Below are positions 33,607 to 42,001 of a stretch of DNA of 64,000 nt, in pieces. The position numbers were made by a program, and so were the translations under genes. Every line of letters starts with the position of its first letter. Positions within the stretch are counted from its first letter, which is position 1. This stretch comes from Gordonia sediminis. GTDB taxonomy: Bacteria; Actinomycetota; Actinomycetes; Mycobacteriales; Mycobacteriaceae. The DNA is taken from positions 62,001-126,000 of the forward strand of contig RZUM01000012.1 of assembly GCA_004193205.1 (NCBI GenBank), in the 5' to 3' direction. The notes beneath the pieces were generated by a model, which was not told where the DNA came from, did not search any database, and was given only the letters and a program-made list of their open reading frames with translations.

Positions 33607-35766
33607 ATGAGCAATACTGCAGACGTGCTCGATCGCGAGGAACTCGACATGCTCGAGTCGACCACCCGGCAGGCATTCGCCGCTGACGTGGTACTTGGTG
33701 ACCTCGGGGAACTGGGCCTGATCGGGTTGCTGACACCGGAGGATGCGGGGGGCGACGGCTGGCGCGTCGTCGAGGCCTGCGTGGTGGCGCGCGAATGTGG
33801 CCGCGCCCTGAGCCCTGTCCCGTGGATCGGTGCCACCCTCGGAGCCGCGGCATTGGCGGCGATCGACGCGGGGTCCGTCCGGCTGTCCGACGTGCTCGCC
33901 GGAACCGCGACGATCGCGATCACCCGGGACAACACACTCGCCGTCGGCGACGATGATGTGGTGTCCGGACGTGCGTTTGCGCTCGGGGCCCGCGAGCCGG
34001 ATTTTCTTCTCGTTCCGCATCGCTCACGTCTCGTCGTGGTCGGTGGAGATCGGTTGGGTGTGGCGGAGTCCGAGGACAATCTCGACCCGACACGTGACGT
34101 CACGATGGTGACCGCACCGAATGTCCCGGGTCGGCGGGTGCCCGACGGAGCAGGACGCCGGTTGCACTCCGCGCTGACCTTGCTGACCTGCGCGGACAGC
34201 GTCGGTGCGTTGGCCGGCAGCGTTGAGTTGGTGACCGACTATCTGATCGGTCGTGACGCATTCGGCCGGCCGCTGGCGAGTTTCCAGGTGATGGCCCATC
34301 GTCTCGCCGATCTTGCGGTCCTCATCGAGGCGGCTCAGGCACTCGTCGACACCGCGGCCGTATCGCTGGCCGCGGGGAAGCCCGGCGCCGATCAACACGT
34401 CGCGGCCGCGCATGCATACCTGGCCCGGCGTTGCGTCACCGCACTCGACGACTGTATCCAGCTCTCCGGAGGCATCGGCTTCACCTGGGAATGGCCGTTG
34501 CATCAGGCGATGCGCCGAGTGGTGGTGAACGCCGCACTGCACCCCGTCGACCTTGATGCCGGAACCCTTCTGAGTGGTTTGACCCTCGACGTCGACACCG
34601 CCGACGAGCTCGACGGCTACCGACGACGGGTTCGCGAGGTGATATCCGCGCACCGCCCCTACGTGGCACGCGAGGGGCACCGCGCACCGGAATCACCGGA
34701 ACAGGAACGCGCGCTTCGTGATTGGTATCGTAAGTTGTACGACGCCGGATTCCTCGGGGCATCCTGGCCGGCCGAGTGGGGTGGCCGGGCCGACTGGGAG
34801 CCGCGGCAGGATCTGATCCTCACCGAGGAACTCATCCGGGGTCGCGCCCCGCGACCGATCGACCAGGTCGGCCTGGCCAGCCACGTGCTGCTGCACTTCG
34901 GCACTCAGGAACAGAAACGGCGCCACCTGCCGCCGATCAGGGAGGGTCGCGACATCTGGTGTCAGCTGTTCAGCGAGCCCGGCGCCGGCAGCGATCTGGC
35001 CGGCATCACCGCTCGGGCCAGGCGCCGCGACGACGGGAGTTGGGTGCTCGCCGGACAGAAGACCTGGACCACCGACGGGCACTGGGCGCAATACGGTCTG
35101 GCGCTCCTGCGCACGTCTGTCGGCGCAAGTCGCCACGACGGCATCACGGCGTTCATCGTCCCGATGGGCTCCGAGGGACTTGTGGTGAAGCCGAAGGCGA
35201 CCATCGGAGGTGCGTACGAGTTCAACGACGTCTTCCTCGACGGTGTGGTGCTCGGACCGGGGCAGGTCGTCGGTGAGGTGGGCGGGGGGTGGTCGGTGGC
35301 GATGTCCGGACTGGACATCGAACGGTTCACGGTCGGCGCCAACGTCGTGCTGCTCGAATTGCTGCTCGCCGACCTCCTCACGGTGGCGGGGCATATCGAC
35401 GACGACGGAGTCCGGCTCCTCGATCGCCGCGACATCGCTGCGCAGATCACCGATCTCGTTTCCCAGTTCGCGGCCGCCAAGAGCTTCCTGGACACGCATC
35501 TGCGGCGCGCACTGGAGAATCGTCTGGGCGAGGCCGAGCCGCCGATCGCCAAGATCCTCTACAGCGAGACCTACAACCGGATCGCCCGATTCGGCGTCGA
35601 GCTCGCCACCGCACACCAGCCGCTGCCGCCGGATGCGGTCGAGGCCGCGCGCCGACTGCAGGACGCCTGGCTGTGGTCGCGCGCATTGACGATCTCGGGC
35701 GGAAGCTCGGAGGTGATGCGGAACATCATCGCCAAACGTCGCCTGCGGTTGCCGTCCACACAGTGA
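33607..35766 (+). CDS. Fused two-domain acyl-CoA dehydrogenase (FadE34/ChsE3-like)
   Basis: Product of 719 residues made of two acyl-CoA dehydrogenase units. The N-terminal unit (1 to about 330) is a small-subunit type with GRDAFGRPLASFQ and GGIGFTWE, catalytic base E295. The C-terminal unit (about 345-719) is the FAD-binding type with FSEPGAGSDLAGI, GQKTWTTDGHWAQ and ISGGSSEVMRNIIAKRRL. Mycobacterial FadE34 has the same fused order and length. It corresponds to the split pairs at 29670/30634 and 43516/44647 fused in one chain. Introduces a double bond next to the CoA thioester, probably on a steroid-like side chain. Confidence 0.9.
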   Translation: MSNTADVLDREELDMLESTTRQAFAADVVLGDLGELGLIGLLTPEDAGGDGWRVVEACVVARECGRALSPVPWIGATLGAAALAAIDAGSVRLSDVLAGTATIAITRDNTLAVGDDDVVSGRAFALGAREPDFLLVPHRSRLVVVGGDRLGVAESEDNLDPTRDVTMVTAPNVPGRRVPDGAGRRLHSALTLLTCADSVGALAGSVELVTDYLIGRDAFGRPLASFQVMAHRLADLAVLIEAAQALVDTAAVSLAAGKPGADQHVAAAHAYLARRCVTALDDCIQLSGGIGFTWEWPLHQAMRRVVVNAALHPVDLDAGTLLSGLTLDVDTADELDGYRRRVREVISAHRPYVAREGHRAPESPEQERALRDWYRKLYDAGFLGASWPAEWGGRADWEPRQDLILTEELIRGRAPRPIDQVGLASHVLLHFGTQEQKRRHLPPIREGRDIWCQLFSEPGAGSDLAGITARARRRDDGSWVLAGQKTWTTDGHWAQYGLALLRTSVGASRHDGITAFIVPMGSEGLVVKPKATIGGAYEFNDVFLDGVVLGPGQVVGEVGGGWSVAMSGLDIERFTVGANVVLLELLLADLLTVAGHIDDDGVRLLDRRDIAAQITDLVSQFAAAKSFLDTHLRRALENRLGEAEPPIAKILYSETYNRIARFGVELATAHQPLPPDAVEAARRLQDAWLWSRALTISGGSSEVMRNIIAKRRLRLPSTQ

Positions 35767-35860
35767 CCCCGTGTCCGGCGCCCATGTTGCGGATCGCGAG
35801 ACATGTTCGTGCCGTGTCTACGAATATTACTGTCCGCGAATACTTTCTGAGGTGAGATGA

Positions 35861-36901
35861 ATGTCGACTCCACGCCTGGCAGTGATGGTCCCCCCGAGCC
35901 CCGACGTGACCGCATCCGCGCAACTGGCACGCGTGTACGAAGATGTGGGTGTCGATGTGATCGGCGTTCCCGAGGCGTATGGCGTCGATGCGGTCAGCTG
36001 GTTGGGCTACCTCGCGTCGGTGACCGATCGGGTCGAATTGATGTCACAGGTTCTCCCCATCTACCCGAGGACTCCCGCACTGACGGCGATGACCGCGGTC
36101 GGTCTGGACCGGATCGCGCAGGGACGTTTCCTCCTCGGCCTCGGGGTCAGCGGACCGCAGGTCGTCGAGGGATGGCACGGCGTCGCCTACGATGCGCCGC
36201 TCGGCCGGACGCGGGATGTCATCGAGATCTGTCGGAAGGTTTGGCGCAGGGAGCGCCTGGAACACGACGGTGTCCGGTACCGGATTCCGATGCGCGGCGG
36301 GACCGGCCTGGGCAAACCGCTGAAGCTCGTCGACGTGCCCCTCCGCGCCGGTATCCCGATCTACGTCGCCGCGCTGGGACCGGGGAACACCGAACTCACG
36401 GCCGAACTGGCCGATGGGTGGGTGCCCTTTCTCTACATACCGGAGAGGGCCGACGCGGTGTGGGGTGAGCCGCTCGCCAGAGGAACGCTGAAACGATCCG
36501 CCGACCTCGCCCCACTAGAGATCGTCGCGGGCGGCCCGATGGCCATCGGTGACGACGTCACGCATCTGCGAGAGCTCGACCGTGACCACCTGGCCCTCTA
36601 CGTCGGTGGTATGGGAGCGCGGGACAGGAACTTCTACAACACGGTCGTCCGCCGGTACGGCTTCGAGGAGCAGGCGCGTGAAGTGCAGGATCTCTACCTC
36701 GCGGGCAGACGGGCGGAGGCCGCGGCGGCGCTGCCGGACGAACTCCTCGAGGGCACATCGCTGATCGGCGACGTCGGGTACCTGCGGGATCGCCTTGCCG
36801 CCTACCGCGACCGGGGAGTGACCATCGTTCAGGTCCAACCCGTCGGCGACGACCCGATCGCCGATCTCCGACGATTCCGCACACTCCTCGACGACTGCTG
36901 A
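35861..36901 (+). CDS. LLM-class F420-dependent oxidoreductase
   Basis: Product of 346 residues with the luciferase-like TIM barrel of F420-dependent enzymes: VYEDVGVDVIGVPEAYGVDA near the N-terminus, LPIYPRTPALTAMTAVGLDR, GRFLLGLGVSGPQVVEGWHG, and PIYVAALGPGNTELTAELAD. Mycobacteriales make F420, and many paralogues reduce or oxidise catabolic CoA esters, but the reaction here is unknown. GAGGTGAG upstream of the ATG. The leader 35818-35855 holds two CGAATA-type repeats. Last gene of the DUF35-thiolase-FadE unit. Confidence 0.86.
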   Translation: MSTPRLAVMVPPSPDVTASAQLARVYEDVGVDVIGVPEAYGVDAVSWLGYLASVTDRVELMSQVLPIYPRTPALTAMTAVGLDRIAQGRFLLGLGVSGPQVVEGWHGVAYDAPLGRTRDVIEICRKVWRRERLEHDGVRYRIPMRGGTGLGKPLKLVDVPLRAGIPIYVAALGPGNTELTAELADGWVPFLYIPERADAVWGEPLARGTLKRSADLAPLEIVAGGPMAIGDDVTHLRELDRDHLALYVGGMGARDRNFYNTVVRRYGFEEQAREVQDLYLAGRRAEAAAALPDELLEGTSLIGDVGYLRDRLAAYRDRGVTIVQVQPVGDDPIADLRRFRTLLDDC

Positions 36902-36933
36902 AGAAGCGCGCGCAGATGTGTTGTGCGCCGTGG

Positions 36934-37731
36934 TCAGACTCGCCTGGCGAGTGTGCTCGCGACCGCTTCTCGATGTTCGCACGTCTCCAATAGCCTTACG
37001 TGCCAGTGCACCTCGGCATCGGCGGCGTGCGCGAGATCGACATGGTCAGCAATCGCGATGTTCTCCTTGATCGCCCGGATCGCCGGGATCGAGCGCCCGG
37101 CGAGTTCACGCGCCAGCGCCGTTGTCTCCGCCGCCAGGTCATCATCGGGGAATACCGCGTTGACCAGGCCGAGCTCGAGGGACCGGGCCGAAGGCAACGG
37201 TTGTGCGAAGAACAGCATCTCCTGGGCCCGGGAACGTCCGACGAGGTTGTTCAGCAACCACGTGACCCCGAAGTCGCCGGCGAGTCCGACCGCGGAGAAA
37301 CCCGGACGAAGCTGAGCGGACTCGCCGGCGTACCGGAGATCACACGCCAGCGCGAGTGCGAGGCCGGCCCCGACGGCGTGTCCGTTGACGGCGGCAATCG
37401 TCGGTTTGGGGAACTCCCAGAGGCGCACGGCCGTCGCACGCTGCAGCTCGATCTGGCGTTGGGCCCGTGCGGCACGATCGGACATCGGGCCGAAGATGCT
37501 CTCGCCACGGGCGAGCACTTTGACGTCGCCACCCGCGCAGAATCCTGGGCCGGCGCCGGTCAGCACCACGACCGCCACGTCGGGGTCGGCGGCCGCGCGA
37601 TCCAACGACGTGGCCAACGCGTCGAGCATCTCCGCGGACAGCGCATTGCGCTGCGCAGGTCGGTTCAGAGTGAGCGTCAGAACATGTCGATCCAGGCTTT
37701 CGACGAGGACTCCGGTTGCTGGATTCGTCAT
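36934..37731 (-). CDS. Enoyl-CoA hydratase/isomerase (PaaG-like)
   Basis: Product of 265 residues, crotonase fold: LTLNRPAQRNAL, oxyanion GFCAGGDVKVLA, AVNGHAVGAGLALALACD, and FSAVGLAGDFGVTWLLNNLV. Both hydratase glutamates are absent, but the Asp in AGDFGVTW sits where PaaG-type isomerases have their catalytic Asp, so a double-bond or ring-isomerising role is more likely than hydration. Divergent from the TetR at 37884, with a TTGACGTC site between them. Confidence 0.87.
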   Translation of the reverse strand: MTNPATGVLVESLDRHVLTLTLNRPAQRNALSAEMLDALATSLDRAAADPDVAVVVLTGAGPGFCAGGDVKVLARGESIFGPMSDRAARAQRQIELQRATAVRLWEFPKPTIAAVNGHAVGAGLALALACDLRYAGESAQLRPGFSAVGLAGDFGVTWLLNNLVGRSRAQEMLFFAQPLPSARSLELGLVNAVFPDDDLAAETTALARELAGRSIPAIRAIKENIAIADHVDLAHAADAEVHWHVRLLETCEHREAVASTLARRV

Positions 37732-37883
37732 ACGCTTGCTCTCCCAATTTGACGTCGAAGTCGAGATTATCTATCAGGATGGTGGTGGTCAATGCGGACG
37801 GGATGACCGCGCCACGACCGCATGATCGATACTCTGCGATGGGCAGCGTCGTCGGATTTGGCGCTGGAGAGGAGCCAATAGCC
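37732..37883. promoter_or_regulatory. Divergent promoter region with TTGACGTC element
   Basis: CAATTTGACGTCGAAG (TTGACGTC at 37749-37756) lies 18 bp upstream of the minus-strand crotonase start and 128 bp before the TetR start. The surrounding 37745-37780 is AT-rich. Candidate autoregulatory operator of the TetR. Confidence 0.4.
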
Positions 37884-38531
37884 ATGGATGCGGAACCGCG
37901 CTCGGCCAAGGGTCGCCGTACCCGTGCCCGCCTGCTCGAGGCCGGCAAGGCGGTCTTCGAACGGGACGGGTTCCTCCAGGCCAGGATCACCGACATCGCG
38001 GCCGAGGCGAACGTCTCACACGGCTCGTTCTATCACTACTTCGGGTCGAAGGAATCGCTCTTCCGGGAGATCGCGGAAGAGGTTGAGGTCCGTCTCGTCT
38101 CGATGGACGACATCGCACAGGACGGCACCGGACGCGGCGGACCGATCGACCGTATCCGCGATGCGAACCGCTCCTATCTGCTCGCGTACCGGCGTGAGGC
38201 CAAGATCATGCGGGTGATCGAAGAGGTCAGTCGCTATGACGAAGAGGTCCGCGCCGTTCGCACCAAACGCGATGACTATCTCGGTGTTCGGCTCGAGTCG
38301 GCGATAGCACGGCTGCAGGCGGAAGGCCTTGCCGACAAGAGGATCGACAAACGCTACGCGGCGACGGCACTGGGGGGCATGGTGGCGAGGTTTGCCGAGA
38401 CCATGTTCATCGGTGGCGGGTCCTACGAGTTGGACAGGGCGGTGGAACAGCTCACCCTGCTGTGGGCCAATGCTCTGGGGCTCAACGAATCTGACCCGCC
38501 CGTCCGAAGGTCACGCCGGAGCTCAGGCTGA
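37884..38531 (+). CDS. TetR-family transcriptional regulator
   Basis: Product of 215 residues from the ATG at 37884 (GAGAGGAG about 10 nt upstream; earlier ATGs lack a ribosome site). Helix-turn-helix RITDIAAEANVSHGSFYHYF followed by GSKESLFREIAEEVE, then a helical ligand domain (YRREAKIMRVIEEVSRYDEE). It lies between two crotonase genes whose promoters, and its own, share TTGACGTC; a local repressor of acyl-CoA catabolism is likely. Effector unknown, perhaps an acyl-CoA. Confidence 0.87.
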   Translation: MDAEPRSAKGRRTRARLLEAGKAVFERDGFLQARITDIAAEANVSHGSFYHYFGSKESLFREIAEEVEVRLVSMDDIAQDGTGRGGPIDRIRDANRSYLLAYRREAKIMRVIEEVSRYDEEVRAVRTKRDDYLGVRLESAIARLQAEGLADKRIDKRYAATALGGMVARFAETMFIGGGSYELDRAVEQLTLLWANALGLNESDPPVRRSRRSSG

Positions 38532-38543
38532 AGGTTTCAGAAA

Positions 38544-38551
38544 TTGACGTC
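38544..38551. promoter_or_regulatory. TTGACGTC element before crotonase gene
   Basis: AAATTGACGTCGACCAATATTT surrounds TTGACGTC at 38544-38551, 47 bp upstream of the start at 38598. It matches the elements at 31822 and 37749 in sequence and in AT-rich flanks. One more copy of the 8-mer (reverse strand) lies inside the thioesterase coding region near 18390, so the 8-mer alone is not specific. Confidence 0.4.
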
Positions 38552-38597
38552 GACCAATATTTTGTGCGACACTGGCACCTCCATGGAGGAGGTGCGC

Positions 38598-39374
38598 ATG
38601 TCCGCACGGGATGTCCTGCTGATCGAGGTCGACGACGACGGGATAGTTCTGGTGACCCTCAACCGGCCGGATGCTCTGAATGCGGCCGACGAGGAACTGC
38701 ACGGCGCGATCTCGACCGTATGGTCGGATCTGTCCGGGCAACCCGGTATTCGCGCGGTTGTGCTCACCGGAGCGGGGAAGGCGTTCTCGGCCGGTGGAGA
38801 CCTCCCGTTGCTGGACAGGATGACACGAGATCTGGACCTGCGATCACGCATCATGGGTGAGGCCGCAACCCTCGTCCGTGAGATGACTCGGTTGCCGGTG
38901 CCGGTGGTCGCGGCCGTCAACGGGCCCGCCGTGGGTCTCGGCTGCAGTCTTGCCTCTCTGTCGGACCTCGTGGTGATGGAAGAGGACGCGTACTTCGCGG
39001 ATCCGCATGTGGGTCTGGGTCTGGTCGCGGGCGACGGGGGTGCCCTGACCTGGCCGATGAACATGGGCCTGCAACGGGCCAAGGAGTGGCTGCTCCTGGG
39101 CGGCCGGATGTCCTCGGAGCAAGCCCTCTCCTTCGGTTTGGCGAACCGGGTGGTCGCCAATGGTCGGTCAGCGGAGGAGGCGCGCATCCTGGCGAAGCGC
39201 CTGTCCGCGTTGCCACCCCAGTCCCTGTACGAGACGCGGAGGGTGCTGAACCAGCCGCTGATCGCGCGGATCGACGCCGCTCTCGACGACATCATCGTCG
39301 CGGAGACGAAATCGTTCGATGAGCCGGCGTTCCAGGGCAATCTGGCGCGCATGATGGAACGCAATCGTGGCTGA
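38598..39374 (+). CDS. Enoyl-CoA hydratase/isomerase family protein
   Basis: Product of 258 residues from the ATG at 38598 (GGAGGAGG 5 nt upstream). Crotonase fold: LVTLNRPDALNAAD, AFSAGGDLPLLDR, VNGPAVGLGCSLASLSD and FADPHVGLGLVAGDGGALTW. The classical first glutamate is replaced (GCSLASLSD), and a VAGDGG segment follows, a pattern seen in a large actinobacterial EchA subgroup of unclear reaction. The next gene overlaps its 3' end by 8 bases. Confidence 0.86.
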   Translation: MSARDVLLIEVDDDGIVLVTLNRPDALNAADEELHGAISTVWSDLSGQPGIRAVVLTGAGKAFSAGGDLPLLDRMTRDLDLRSRIMGEAATLVREMTRLPVPVVAAVNGPAVGLGCSLASLSDLVVMEEDAYFADPHVGLGLVAGDGGALTWPMNMGLQRAKEWLLLGGRMSSEQALSFGLANRVVANGRSAEEARILAKRLSALPPQSLYETRRVLNQPLIARIDAALDDIIVAETKSFDEPAFQGNLARMMERNRG

Positions 39375-39786
39375 CCCCCGACAGCCGACGGAACTCACGG
39401 TCTCCGATCGGAATTCGATCGAGGATCTGTTGGCCTCGTATGTTCTCAACCTTGACGTGGACGACATCGATGCGGCCGCGGCGTTGTTCCTCGACGATGC
39501 CGAGTTCGTGACCTATGGACGGGTGTTCGCGGGCCGTGAGCGGATTCGGCGGATGTTCGCGTCCGCACCCAAGGGCCTCCATCTTTCCGGGCGGGCGCTC
39601 CTCGTTGCCGCGCCGCACGGCGCCGACGTACGCATGCAACTGGTGTTCTTCCCCGCCGACGACGCGCCGCGGCGCCTGGCGGTTTACGACCTTGGGCTTG
39701 TCCGGAGGACCGACGCCGGATGGGCGATCCGGCGAATGGAATGCCGCTTTCTCGACGGTGAGGGAAAACTGGCGGCTCAGCCGTGA
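39367..39786 (+). CDS. SnoaL-like (NTF2-fold) protein
   Basis: Product of 139 residues from a GTG start overlapping the crotonase stop by 8 bases. SnoaL_4-type pattern: IEDLLASYVLNLDVDDIDAA, ALFLDDAEFVTYGRVFAGRE, RIRRMFA, then strands LVFFPADDAPRR and GWAIRRMECRF. NTF2-fold isomerase, dehydratase or binding protein; no catalytic residue can be assigned with confidence. Coupled translation suggests it acts on the same intermediate as the crotonase. Confidence 0.75.
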   Translation: MADPRQPTELTVSDRNSIEDLLASYVLNLDVDDIDAAAALFLDDAEFVTYGRVFAGRERIRRMFASAPKGLHLSGRALLVAAPHGADVRMQLVFFPADDAPRRLAVYDLGLVRRTDAGWAIRRMECRFLDGEGKLAAQP

Positions 39787-39972
39787 TCGGCGCTGCTCTG
39801 GTCCGATGATCGGCCGCGCTGCGATGCGAAGAAGTACTTCGAAGTACTTGTCGGCGAGGAGCGTCTGGCTGTACTGTAAGTAATACAGTTAGAATAACTG
39901 TCGTGCCGGCTGGAGTAGTGGCCGGGCGACGAACCGATGGATCGGACGTGTGCGTCCGGGAGAGGATGTCCG
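39787..39972. promoter_or_regulatory. Complex operator region with three overlapping palindromes
   Basis: Three dyads precede the SDR start (39973): a perfect 18-bp palindrome AAGTACTTCGAAGTACTT (39832-39849); ACTGTAAGTAATACAGT (39873-39889); and ACAGTTAGAATAACTGT (39885-39901), which share the middle ACAGT. Half-sites ACTGT/ACAGT/ACTGT are spaced 12 bp apart. The second matches the dyad before the hydrolase at 7894. Strong candidate for cooperative repressor binding. Confidence 0.65.
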
Positions 39973-40743
39973 ATGTCATTGGAAGGAACGTCAGCGATCG
40001 TCACCGGAGGGGCGGGCGGACTCGGTGAGGCTGCGGTGCGGAAGCTGCACGAGGCGGGCGCCGCCGTGGTGATCGCAGACCTCGCCGAGGAGAAGGGCGA
40101 GAAACTCGTCGCGGAACTGGGTGCACGCGCAGCCTTCGTCCGCATGGACGTGCTCGACGACGAGTCGATCGGCAGTGCCATCGCGGCAGCCGGAGCCATG
40201 GGTACCCTGCGTTACGCGGTGATCGCCCACGGTGGCTTCGGCGTCGTCGAGAAGATCGTCAACCGTGACGGGACCCCGGCGTCGCTGGACGGTTTTGCGA
40301 AGACCATCTCGCTCTATCTCAACGGGACCTACAACGTGCTCCGTCTGGTGTCGGCGTCCATGGCGACGGAAGACGTCGACGGTAGCGGGGAGCGTGGTGC
40401 GATCGTGATGACCGCCTCTATCGCCGCCTATGAGGGTCAGATCGGCCAGACCGCGTACGCCGCGGCAAAGTCCGGAGTCGTCGGGCTCACGCTCGCAGGT
40501 GCCCGAGATCTCAGCTCGGTGAAGATCCGCCTCAACACGATCGCCCCGGGAACGATGATGACCCCGACGATGGCGATGGTGGGCGAGGAGGCGCTGGAGA
40601 AGTTCGCTTCTTCGGTACCGTTCCCGAAACGGCTGGGTGAACCGCAGGAATTCGGGCGACTCGCGCGTGATCTCATCGAGAATTGCTACATCAACGGCGA
40701 GGTCGTCCGTCTCGATGGCGCGCAGCGCTTCGCGCCACGGTGA
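39973..40743 (+). CDS. SDR, 3-hydroxyacyl-CoA dehydrogenase (HSD10-like)
   Basis: Product of 256 residues from the ATG at 39973 (AGAGGA 7 nt upstream). Motifs: VTGGAGGLGEAAVRKL cofactor site, IADLAEEKG (Asp, NAD-specific), catalytic MTASIAAYEGQIGQTAYAAA K, and a NTIAPGTMMTPTM segment. The body resembles type II 3-hydroxyacyl-CoA dehydrogenase (17-beta-HSD10), which would oxidise the 3-hydroxy intermediate of beta-oxidation, a step otherwise missing after loss of fadB at 5746. Confidence 0.87.
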   Translation: MSLEGTSAIVTGGAGGLGEAAVRKLHEAGAAVVIADLAEEKGEKLVAELGARAAFVRMDVLDDESIGSAIAAAGAMGTLRYAVIAHGGFGVVEKIVNRDGTPASLDGFAKTISLYLNGTYNVLRLVSASMATEDVDGSGERGAIVMTASIAAYEGQIGQTAYAAAKSGVVGLTLAGARDLSSVKIRLNTIAPGTMMTPTMAMVGEEALEKFASSVPFPKRLGEPQEFGRLARDLIENCYINGEVVRLDGAQRFAPR

Positions 40744-40756
40744 GCGGTGATTCTCG

Positions 40757-41701
40757 GTGAGGGCTGCGAGCGTTCTACCCCACTTTGTACAGTGGAAGAC
40801 TGTGACCGCCCCTGCAACTCCGGACAGGATTCTTGCTGATTCGGCCGACCGGAATCTGGCGGCCGCTGTCGAGCGGGGTTTCATCTACTCGCCGAACAAT
40901 GACCGGGTGGAGCTGCGACAGGGCCTTCACGTGCACGCGGGGAGCTTCCTCTGGGAGGGCTCGGCGCTGGTCACGGGCTGGCACAGCCACGACGTCCATC
41001 AGATCGAGTACGCCGTGGGGGGTGCCGTCGAGGTCGAGACCGCTGCCGGCCATCACCTACTTCCACCCCATCAGGCCGCGTGGATTCCGGCGGGGCTGCG
41101 GCATCAGGCCCGGATGAGCCCATCGGTGAAGACGATCTCGGTCATGTTCGACCCCGAACTCATGCCGGACGCCGGTCGCCGCGCTCGTATCCTTGCGGTC
41201 TCGCCGCTGCTTCGGGAGATGGTCATCCACTCGTTGCGTTGGCCGGTCGATCGCACCGACAACGACGAGGTGGCAGCGCGGTTCTTCCGCGCGATGTGCG
41301 ACGTCATCAGGGAGTCGATGGAACACGAGACGCCGCTGTCGTTGCCGGTATCCGATGATCCGTTGGTGGCGAATGCGATGGCCTATACCCGTGAGAATCT
41401 TGCGGTGGTCACCGTTACCGACGTGAGTCGGGCGATTGCGGTGTCGGAACGGACGCTGCGCCGGATGTTCCAGGACTCGGTCGGCATGTCATGGCGTACC
41501 TATGTGTTCAATGCGCGTATGCACCGTGCCATGGCGTTGTTGGCCTCGCCGGGACAAACGATCCAAGAGACTGCGGCCGCGGTCGGATTCGAGAATCTGA
41601 GCGCGTTCACCCGAGCCTTCACCCAGTTCGCCGGTCAGACGCCGTCGGCGTTCCGGCGCGGTGCGAGCATGCCAGCTCCGGTGGGTGTCGGCGCAGGGTG
41701 A
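40757..41701 (+). CDS. AraC-family transcriptional regulator
   Basis: Product of up to 314 residues; a GTG at 40802 is an alternative start. N-terminal cupin: GWHSHDVHQIEYAVGGAVEV, HLLPPHQAAWIPAGLRHQ. C-terminal double helix-turn-helix: VTDVSRAIAVSERTLRRMFQ, MSWRTYVFNARMHRAMALLA, QETAAAVGFENLSAFTRAFT and QTPSAFRR. Such cupin-AraC proteins respond to small molecules. It lies 14 bp after the SDR on the same strand, so they may be one unit. An ACAGT-N5-ACTGT dyad (40789-40803) lies at the alternative start. Confidence 0.88.
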   Translation: MRAASVLPHFVQWKTVTAPATPDRILADSADRNLAAAVERGFIYSPNNDRVELRQGLHVHAGSFLWEGSALVTGWHSHDVHQIEYAVGGAVEVETAAGHHLLPPHQAAWIPAGLRHQARMSPSVKTISVMFDPELMPDAGRRARILAVSPLLREMVIHSLRWPVDRTDNDEVAARFFRAMCDVIRESMEHETPLSLPVSDDPLVANAMAYTRENLAVVTVTDVSRAIAVSERTLRRMFQDSVGMSWRTYVFNARMHRAMALLASPGQTIQETAAAVGFENLSAFTRAFTQFAGQTPSAFRRGASMPAPVGVGAG

Positions 41702-42001
41702 CGACAACCGGCGCGTCCGCCTCACAGCGCCCACGTCGACGGTGAGTCGCGCCGTCGATACGACGATGAGTGGGCGTGCGTGGTGCCAGGTGTTCTCGGT
41801 GCTCGGTGACGGCAGATGGGTCACCTGCAGGGCATGAGTCCTCCCTGGTCCCTCGTCCGGCGACGCCGAGTGCTCGCCCGTTCTCAGGAGTCGAAGTGCA
41901 TTGGCCGAACATGCACGAAACCTGTCCGACAGCGCAGTGACGGTCACGAATATTCGCGATAGAAGTGATGAGAAGCCATCTTCGAGGCCCAGGAGGACCG
42001 A
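41702..42001. other. Gene-free 300-bp stretch with hairpin and amidohydrolase promoter
   Basis: I see no gene here. Near its left end a nested inverted repeat (CGCCCAC at 41728-41734 pairing with GTGGGCG at 41770-41776; TCGACGG at 41736-41742 pairing with CCGTCGA at 41752-41758) may terminate the AraC transcript. Near the right end ACGAATATTCGCGAT (about 41947-41961) contains the palindrome CGAATATTCG, about 45 bp before the amidohydrolase start; related CGAATATT repeats lie before the F420 oxidoreductase at 35861. Confidence 0.45.

Noticed and set aside
32371-34020. 549-residue minus-strand open frame
   Set aside because: Antisense of the thiolase-like and fused FadE genes; no recognisable motif.
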